64,000 nt of DNA, from assembly GCF_949628215.1 (NCBI RefSeq), contig NC_134286.1:1-64000 (forward strand). The letters are read 5' to 3'. Under the pieces are notes generated by a model. The model did not search any database. It saw nothing but the letters and a program-made list of their open reading frames with translations, and was not told the origin of the DNA. Position numbers and translations under genes: made by a program. The DNA is from Phalacrocorax aristotelis (lineage: Eukaryota; Chordata; Aves; Suliformes; Phalacrocoracidae). Shown one piece after another: positions 55,991 to 64,000 of the stretch. Every line of letters starts with the position of its first letter. Position 1 is the first letter of the stretch.

Positions 55991-58659
55991 TAATTACTGC
56001 TCTGCAGCGCCGGGAGGACCAGCTGAAAGGGGGTAATGAAGCGTTGTCATCCGGCGCGCTCAGCCCGGCCAGGGCCCCGCGAGGAAAACGTCTCCTCCCT
56101 TTTGCGCCGGGGATGTGCGCCCCTCTCTGCATATTTATCGAGCTGGTTCCCCGTGCCTGGTAGATCAGAGCCTCGACTCATAAGACCTATTTTAAGGTTA
56201 CAGTTCTGACCTTGATTTACACCGGCGACGGTTGTTGATGCAGGGTTTTTTTCCCAAGGTAGCTGCAATAGAGGTAAACCTAGCTGATGATGAAGGTGCT
56301 GGGGAAGAAAAGGGAGCAAAATGGCTTGCCGTCGTGTTGCTCGCTGACGGCCATGGATTTTATTTCCCTGCAGGTTCCCCTGCTTTTAGCCCCAGACAAA
56401 ACTTGATGGGAAGGAGAAAGGAAAATGTGAACGGAGGAAAATTTAGTACTCCTGTGATTTCTGTAGCGCTTCTGTAGGTGAGAGTTGAGTCCCTTTGCCT
56501 GGTACCGGCTCAGCAATTCCACCTTGTCCCCAGAGTGTGTCTGAAGTCACTCAGGGAGAAATAATGCTTGGGGTTAAAAATAGACGCTGACAATAGGAAG
56601 GGAGGACTGGAAAAGCTCTGTGTCAGGGGAGGTGGACAGAGCCCGGCGATTGTGCGCTGCTAGAGCTGGGCTTTAGTGGGTTAGACTTGAATTAAACCTC
56701 ATTTGCCCTTGTCATAACCTGGAGTGGATGCCACTCTTGGGCTTGGATGTCAATCAGTCAAGCCGAGGAAAGGACCTTTGCTTCCAAGGGTCTTGCAAAA
56801 GTTTGTTAGCGAGGATGCGGTGCTGTTGGGACCAGGGCTGGGAGAGGAAGGCGGCTCATTAAATCCTAATTGTTCGAGGAGGGCAGGTGGGATGTGGCTT
56901 TGGCAGAGGAGAACCTGGCACAGGGTGGAAATGGTCCAGCTCCCCTGGCATTTTTTAGGGCCGATCTGGAGAGGGAGGGACTTAAACTCGATCCACTTTG
57001 TCGCCAGCTGGGATATGCAGTCGTGGCTGTTCCCAAAGCGCTTTGCCAGGCTGTGCCAGTGCCGCCAGTGCCACCAGTAGCCTCCTTGCTGGGAGCAGGT
57101 TGTGCAGGGTGCTGCTTGGCCAGGGACGGCGGCGGTGCTGAGCGGTGCAGGACTGCGAACTCTGCAACCCTTGCCTGAGGCTTTTGTTAAAGCTCATTAA
57201 AACCATCTGTGGTTACCAGGGACTGACCAGAAAGCCCGGTCGGCAGCGGAGGCTGGGGCAGCCTGCGTCCCTGTCCCCGTGGTGGGGACACGGCCAGCGC
57301 CGTCCCCCCGGGGCAGCCGCCAAGCAGCGGGTGGGAGGAGATGGGGGTCACAGCTCCCGCTGGAGCGGGACCAGGAGCGATTCCGGCTTCTCCCTTAGTT
57401 TAAAGCTTTTTTTCTTTCTCTCCTGTTCCTTTCACTCTGGCAGCCCGCTCGGCCCTCTCCACCGCGCGAGATGCTGCGAGTACAATAGGGCTGCGAGGTG
57501 GGGTGGGAGGGTGGAAGGAGATGAAAGGGGAAAAGTAAAATTGAAGCATGTCTGGAAGGGCATTTTGATGTAAATGGGACTTTTTGATAGACTTTGAGAG
57601 ACACCGTCAGAAAGGGCACTGGCCTCCTTCGGTGCGCTGAGCTCCGGGCTCAGCTCTTTCATTTGCTGGGGAAATGGGTGGTTTTTTTCATCTCGTGTTG
57701 GGTGCACCCATGGTTCCTACCAGTCCTCCCCATCCCCATCGCTACCCGTGTCCTGGCACGGGCACCAGCCCTGCGAGCATGTCTTAATGACATCAAACAA
57801 CTGGAGAGTCCTGTTCAAAAGGCGAAAGTAGAGGCTTGCTTGGGAAATATTGGGGAAGGGAAATGGCTTCTTGCAACCCAAGCAGGCAAACCATGGGCGG
57901 GCGGGAGGGCATGGCTGCATCCCACCTTCCTCCCCCGGCAGCTCCGCGGGGTAGGGCCTGCGTTTGATCTGCTCTCGTCCTTTTGATCCCAGCCCTTGTC
58001 CTTGGCATCGTGTGTTTGTGGAGATGTGGCCTCGCCGTGAGTCATTCTCCTTCCTTTCTGCTGCTGCTTTTTTATTTTTCCCTTTTCCCTCTCCTAAGAG
58101 GGCACTCACTAAAAGGAAGCAGCATATTCATCCAGGAAACAAGAGCACAATAAACGTACGATGCTTGTAGTTTAAAAAGCGCCTCTGTCGTGGTTGTCGC
58201 TGCTGCTTTGACAAGCTGGGGATGAGGGGTGGCTAGGGATGCTCCCTGTGCGCATTGGCCCCGGGGTCCCTGGTCCCACCCAGAGGTAGGGAGCCCTTGG
58301 AGGGTGGCCGGCCTCCTCTCGCTTTCCCATGTGCTTGCGTGCTTCTGCTTGGCAGCCACGGACCCTGCCGAGGTGAGGGGAGGAGAAACGAGGACAGCAC
58401 TGCTCCCCGGAGAGAAATCTGACAGGTCGGGGGGCTGGGAGGGGAGAACGGGGAAGGTCGGTCGGCGCTGGCATCCGCACATCCCTGTGCCGTCGCAGAT
58501 GATGGGTCGCCCAAGAGAAGACCTGTCACTTCTCATCTGCGCATTGCCGGCTGAGCCCGTGGCTGGGCTCGCGTCCTCCCTGCGCCTCCCCACTGCCGCG
58601 TTCGCCTTCCTTGCGTTGCTGTCATTGCACACCGAGCTGTCGGCAGTCTGAAAATTTAC
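55991..58659. other. Intron 1
   Basis: Unique intronic DNA with moderately AT-rich patches at 56150-56470, 56550-56720 and 57540-57600. No exon, RNA gene or transposon is recognised. Confidence 0.4.
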
Positions 58660-58985
58660 TGCTTGTATAAAACCATCAAAAAATACCCAACTGTTAGTCA
58701 GTAAAAATGGCAAGGCAATTGCAGGGAAACTTGTTTCTTCCTCTGACAAACCTCTGAGTCAGTCCTTTAATCTCTAATCTAGGTTTATGGTCATCTTTAT
58801 TGAAATGCTGGGCTCTGTGAAGGGTTGACACGTATGACCATCATAAACCAGGAATTATGGGAGCCCAGAATTGCCTTGATGGTCCAAGTGTCTGCAGGAA
58901 GCATTTTTAAAATCCGTAATCGGGATTTATTGGCCATTGTGGCTGAAACTGTCAGTAGAAAATAAAATAATCAGCCCAGGACTTA
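58660..58985. promoter_or_regulatory. Strong candidate intronic enhancer (AP-1, SOX)
   Basis: A ~325-bp AT-rich island between GC-rich flanks. It contains a perfect AP-1 site TGAGTCA (58755-58761), a SOX9-type CCATTGTGG (58934-58942), TAAACCAGGAATTATGGG and AATCGGGATTTATTGG. Its sharp boundaries and lack of any repeat signature make it the most CNE-like block in the intron, though alignment is needed. Confidence 0.5.
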
Positions 58986-60117
58986 CCCCCCCGCCCCTTT
59001 GGCATTTGACTCCTTCCATATATTCTTAAATCATTTTGCGTCTCGATGATGTACTTAATGCCTTTCTAACTGGGGGGATGGGGGTGAGGGTGGGGTCCAG
59101 CCCTGGCCGGTGCTGGGTGTCCCCGCTCCCATGCCTGGCCGGGAGCAGGCTCCCCAGTCCTGTCCCATCCCCGCATGCTCTCCTGCCGCCCTGTCCTCCC
59201 CGCCCTGGGCCGGCTGAACGTCTCCTAGTTGGGGTACCACAGTGCGTGGGGCGGTGGGCCCGTCCGTGGCAGCCCCGCTGCTGTGGAGGACGTGGACGTG
59301 GGGGACATGGAGCATCTCGGCCGCTTTCTCGCCTGGGGTAGCTGGGTTGTAGGAACGACACGTGCTTTTTGGACTGATTTTGATGTTAAAGATGTCCGTA
59401 ATGGGAAGTGTATGCTGTGGAAAGGCGTCCTCCTTGGGTCGGTCAGGAAAGGGAGCAGAGAGGCTCCTTGCGTCCGCTTCTGGGAAATGGAGACTGCCAG
59501 GACCTTTATCGCTCAATTTCCATCGCGTTACAACAGTACTGACACCGCGCAGGAAGCCCACAGCACATTCTTCTGCAAGGCAGCTAACCTGTGCCCGAGC
59601 TCCGCCTGGGTGGCGGGGCCGGTGCGGGGCTGCCCTCCCGCTCCGCTGCGCCTGCACGAGCAGCCCCAGCGTGCCCGCGGCCCTGCTCGGTGCCAGAGGA
59701 GACCTCAGTGCCCCCCTGTAGCTTCTCCTTGCCGAGAACCTTGGTGTTAAATCCCTTCATATTTTTTTTTCCTTTTCTTTTTGGATAAGCTAAACCAGCC
59801 CAACGTTCCCCCTCCCCACTTTTTTCCCCAGTCTTGAGCCGCTTCTGTGCTTTGCGGTTGTTCCCCGTCTCTGTCCGACGGGGGCTGTCCGGGCTATGGG
59901 TGCGGAGCGCTGCTCTCGCCGGTGCACGGCCTTTCCCTGCTCCCGGGTGCAGGATACGTCCCGTGCTCCAGGCGTCCGGAGGCAAAACCCTGCTCCGGCC
60001 CCGAGCGCCTGCCTGGCCCGTCCCCGTTATCTCCAACAGCCCTTTTGCTCTCGGCTAACCTGCAGCCGCAAGCAACTCCCGACCGTGCCGGGTCTGGAGT
60101 TAGCCTGAAATAGGCCG

Positions 60118-60600
60118 CTCAGGTTGATAAATACCTCTGTTTCAGTTTTGTTTAACAAATATCTTCTTTAATGGCAAAGCTTTTTGTGAAGCTTTCTCGT
60201 ATTACCATCGCGCTTAATCATGAAGGGTGACTTCTAAAAGTAGTTTTTTAAAATGCCAGTTTTTATCCAGGTTTTAAAATTGAAATTCATTTTTTATCCA
60301 GAGGCAGGATATAAATGACTCTACTAAAATTAGATTAATCCTAATAAGAATGTCAGTTATCATTTCTGAATACATTAAAAATTTTTTTTGAAATTTTACA
60401 TGCCTCTTTAGCTATAATTGCTGGTGTAATTTCTTACACAGACATGGTGTGTCCTCACGGTTGACAGAAATACTTAATGCAGTGTCGACACCGCAGTAAG
60501 TTCCAAATTAGTGCGTCGCAGTCGCTGCAAACGTTTTGAACTTTTTCCTTAATAAGTCAAAAAAAAAAAAAGACAAAGCACCTTAAATGCAAAGCAAAAC
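60118..60600. promoter_or_regulatory. Strong candidate intronic enhancer (OTX/PITX type)
   Basis: A ~480-bp AT-rich unique block, the longest in the intron. Motifs include a bicoid-type TAATCC (60336-60341) in AGATTAATCCTAATAAG, CGCTTAATCATG, TTTTTATCCAG twice (60259 and 60291 regions) and GCTATAATTGCTGG. No transposon signature or maintained frame. Confidence 0.5.
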
Positions 60601-63600
60601 TAGATCGCGTTTAGCTCGTCAGAGTAAAGCAGGACAGTTGGAGGCTGGAGCCCTTCGGGGGGGCCTTTCGCGAGCTTGGGAGAGGGCGTCAGAAAGGGAA
60701 GGGGGAGCTGAGGGTCCCGGAGGGGCTGGGGAGGCTATTTGGGGTCCGGCGAGCGAGGGCAGGTCGTGGGGTTTGCGTGGAGCGGGGGCGAGTCCTGCCC
60801 GGGTGCCGGGGGCTGCAGGGCAGGGCTGCGGCGGTTCTGCAGCAGTGCTGGTGCTCACTTGGGGGTTTTTTAAGGCACGGTAATTAAACCCCCTTTCCTG
60901 GTGGATGCCCTGAAACCTTCGCTGCCGGCAAGCGTGCAAGGTGGGTGTTTGATCTGTTTGCTTCCGCAGCTCCGGTCGCTTCGGGTGCTTGGGGAGCGGG
61001 TTCGAAGCGAGCCTGCCACCCAGGCTGCAACCCTCCGCAAACATCTGCCGGCAGCGTGCGTCCTCTCAGCGCCCCGAAACACCCCCGGCTCTGCGTGGTG
61101 TGCGGCCGGGGAGATGCCGGGGGGGCGGTGTGGGGCAGACCCCGCTGCCAGCAGCGGCCCTGTGTGTGCAGCGGGTGCGTTGCGATGAGCGGGTTGGCAG
61201 CATCATCCCTTTTTGGCGTGGTGGCATCGCGGGGACGGGTCCCCAGCCCGGTGACAGAGCGTGCAGTGGGGCGAGGACCGCGGCCGGGAATGCCGGAGCT
61301 AGCGGGATTTTGGGGCAAGGCTCTGGGGAGTTGCATCTGGCAGCAAAGCTGCGGGGGGGGGGGGCGAAGTGGTTGGGGGGAGACTTCGGTCGCTCCTGCG
61401 GCATCCCGTCGGCGTTCTTCCACGCGCGTGGGTGGCAAGTCGGAGGTTTTCGTCGCGGGGGGGAGGACTGGGAACGCTCCCCGTCTGCAGGCAATTGGAA
61501 ACTGCTGCGTGTTGGGCCGGGGAGCAGGGTGGCAGGCTGGGTGCTCTGCCCTTCTCCTCCTCCTCCTCCTCCTCCCTAGGCCCAAGGGCAGGTTTATTTT
61601 TAGGTTTAAAACCCGAGGTTTCCTTAGCGCCTTGTTAAAGCTCCTGCTGGGAGCAGGGACCGTGTGCCCGGGCAGGGTCTGGGAACATCTCTGGGGAAGG
61701 GGCCGGAGAGGAGCACCGTTCCCGAGATCTCCGTGTCTGGCAGCGACCGTGACACCCGAGGCAGCAGCAGGCTTTCTGGTTCCTCTCCTGCGCCTGTTCC
61801 CAGTAGGAGGTTGTACATTTTATTAAAGTTCAACCGTACGCGTATCTGGCCTAAAAATAAAAGCAAGTACAAGCCAGATCTCTTTCGGCAGGAGGAGAGG
61901 CTTAAACCTGACACTCTTGTGTTGTGCTGGCCTCTCTCCCGGCCCCTCTCTCAGCTGCCGCTGTGCTGACCAGCCCTGAACTGGGTAAACTGGGAGCAAT
62001 GGAGGGGCAGACAAGGGGGGAGAGCACGGGGGGTCCCAGCCTCTTCCAGTGGTGAAGCCTTTTGGAGGTCTTTCTCTTTGCAACAGCCTGTAGATACGTG
62101 GAAAACTGGGGCTTTTGCACCTGAATGGGACCTCTCAGTGAAGAGGGAGTGTGGGCGGCAGTAGGAAGAGGTTTTGGGGAGAAAAGGGGCAGTTTTCTTC
62201 CCCGCTGAGTGACATCTAGGAGCATGGCCTGATGTGGAGCCTGGATTCAGGCTTCCTTGCGGAGCTTCCTCACCAGGCTTCGGTGACTGCTCAAAGTCTG
62301 CGCGCAGGAGGAGAAAAAGGGGAAGAAAAATGATCTTTTGAGGTCTTGTGACTCATCTTTAGCTTTTTCTCCCAGACCTAAAGCAGAGCCATCCACCCCC
62401 TGGTGTGGGGCTGAAGGTCCTGTACGGCCAAGTGCAGCGTGACGATGATAGGGCTGACTCAGAGGGGAGGAATACTGTGTGACCTGGTTACTGGGGCAGT
62501 TGTTGCTCGGCGGTGGTGGACGGCTGTTGGGCCGGTTGTACGCATGCACCTCGTTATAATGGAGCGGTTAAGAAGGTCTTAAGTTAGAAGGCGGGCTGCA
62601 GTGGGGCGAGTTCCCGGTAATGACACGAGGGCTGAGGGCTGGCAATTTGCAGCTGCATGGGAAGATGGCACTTCCAGGCTGAGCCAGAATGACAGAACTC
62701 GTTTGGCCACATCTGGGAGCCGGGAGATCAAAGGGCCCCGGCAGTGAGTCACGGCGGCGCGGCGAGGGGTGACGCGGCTCCCCAGGGACCAAGGGGCTGG
62801 CAGCTGCCACCAGCGGGGCTGGCGAAACCCGGGAGACCTGTTGGTGCAGGGCAGGGCATCCCGCAGCTGGGCTGTGGGTAACCATCTGCAGGGTTTTCTC
62901 CTTCTTCCCTGCCCAGTTCCTCATGTTGGGTTTAATCTTTCAAACCACAGCATTGCTTCCCCCCGCCCTGGGGGTGAGCCTGAGCCCCAGCCCTCCCGGG
63001 GACCTGCTTGCAAGCGGGGTTGGTGCACAGGGACCATCGGTGGGATCTCTGGGGATGGAGGCGCAAGCCCTGGCACACCATGGGGAGCTGCTGGGTGCCA
63101 GGGGAAGGGGCTTCCCAGGGACCTGGCTGAGGCCAGGAGGTCCCTGCTCCTGCTGCTGCTCTCCGGGGCAGGCATGGGTTGTATTTTTGTGGAAGTTCTC
63201 AGGAAACTGGGTGAGGCTGGTTGCCCCTCTCCCTTGCTTTGGAGACAGCCGTGTGAAGCGGGGAGCCGAGGGGTTTGGGGCACACACACACCCGTACCCC
63301 TGGGGGTGCAGCAGCAACAACTTGCAGCACTTGGTGTTGGCCGGGTCAGGGTGCGGGAGCGCACCCCTCCACTGTCCTGTGGGGACCCAAGCCTGGGGAG
63401 GTGGCTGGTTTTGGGGCTCCCAGCTGAAAAACGGGTTTGTGGGGGCGCAGGGTTAGCTGGGGTGTCAGGTCCTGGCGTGCAGGGATGAGGCGCAGGGAGG
63501 AAGGGGCTTCCTCTCGCCCAGGGTCTAACCGCAGGCTGTAACTTCATCTCTTGGCTGTTTGCTTTCAGTTCATTTTTTCCAAGCGAGTTGGAAATGTGAG

Positions 63601-64000
63601 AGGTGGGAAGAGGGGGGGGGGAGTGTCTTCAGAAAACGCCGGGGTTGGTGTCAGGTCTGGTGGGCTGAGCACCCCCCGCCCGCCTTCCCCTGCGTCCCCA
63701 GTCCCGCGTTGCGGAGGGCTTCGATTTGCCTCCTTTCTGTCCGGCCGGGGATTAATCTGCATGACAATTAGCCGGGCTTGGCGGGGAGGTCTTGCTCTTG
63801 GGTTCCTTGGGCATATTCCTGCCGCTGCCGCTTTCCCTTCCAAGTGGGCGCCCAGCCGCCGCTGCGGCCCCTGCCAAAGTAATTCTTTGCTTTGGAACAG
63901 GGAGATGAAATCTCCTCTGTCTTATTTCGGAGGGGTCAGGGAAGGAGTGGGAACCCCGCTGATCCAACCTTGTTCCCTTTTAACCTGCCTCTCCCTCTCT
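60601..64000. other. Intron 1, CpG-richer distal part
   Basis: GC-rich with raised CpG density at about 60640-61500. Small AT-rich islands lie near 61810-61900 and 63750-63780 (GGGGATTAATCTGCATGACA). A (CTC)n run occurs at about 61555-61577. No exon is recognised before the window ends. Confidence 0.4.

Larger units (their letters stand above)
43952..64000 (+). other. EFNB1: EFNB1 intron 1 (partial)
   Basis: The intron opens with GTACGTGC, a workable donor, and runs past the window end, so it exceeds 20 kb. I searched for the exon 2 signature (FLSGKGL followed by the cysteine-bearing ephrin domain) in the open frames and found none. The first 0.8 kb is CpG island with G-, A- and T-runs. The rest mixes GC-rich DNA with AT-rich islands listed as candidate enhancers. 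No CR1 copy was recognised in it. Confidence 0.8.

Noticed and set aside
43952..64000. EFNB1 exon 2
   Set aside because: No open frame carries the ephrin-domain start or its conserved cysteines.

Overview
This window looks like bird nuclear DNA. It holds the 5' end of one recognisable protein-coding gene, EFNB1 (ephrin-B1), on the + strand, with about 43 kb of upstream intergenic sequence and about 20 kb of its first intron. The bird call rests on CR1-clade LINE remnants as the only transposon family I recognise with confidence, a compact GC-rich background full of short minisatellites, and an exon 1 that differs only modestly from mammalian ephrin-B1. There is no bacterial gene organisation: apart from one 116-bp exon, no reading frame resembles a known protein.

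Layout. (1) 1-3.2 kb is a tandem-repeat block: a purine-rich minisatellite, then two copies of a ~107-bp segment, each followed by a C-rich array. (2) 3.2-27.7 kb is intergenic, with scattered AT-rich islands carrying clustered GATA, SOX and homeodomain motifs; these are candidate conserved non-coding elements (CNEs). A dispersed repeat at 12-172 recurs at 24563-24720. (3) 27.7-29.7 kb holds a very degenerate tandem array beside an old ~0.9-kb CR1 copy. (4) 29.7-42.4 kb is further CNE-like intergenic DNA with three more CR1 fragments and two small minisatellites. (5) 42.45-43.6 kb is an unusual promoter-proximal stretch: about 13 degenerate copies of a TGACTC-bearing unit, a C/A array, C18, a near-consensus CTCF site, (AC)13 and a G-quadruplex tract. 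(6) 43.27-44.7 kb is the EFNB1 CpG island, with an inverted CCAAT box, GC/KLF boxes, a 3-codon uORF, the start codon at 43836 and the exon 1 donor at 43952. (7) The rest is intron 1, with several AT-rich candidate enhancers, strongest at 55.7, 58.7 and 60.1 kb.

Functionally this appears to be the cis-regulatory landscape of one developmental gene. Ephrin-B1 is a transmembrane ligand for Eph receptors acting in neural crest, craniofacial and axon-guidance boundaries, and its expression needs tight control. Low transposon content, a CpG-island promoter with a nearby CTCF motif, and candidate enhancers on both sides all fit. Function of any individual non-coding element is inferred from base composition and motifs only; no alignment could be run.
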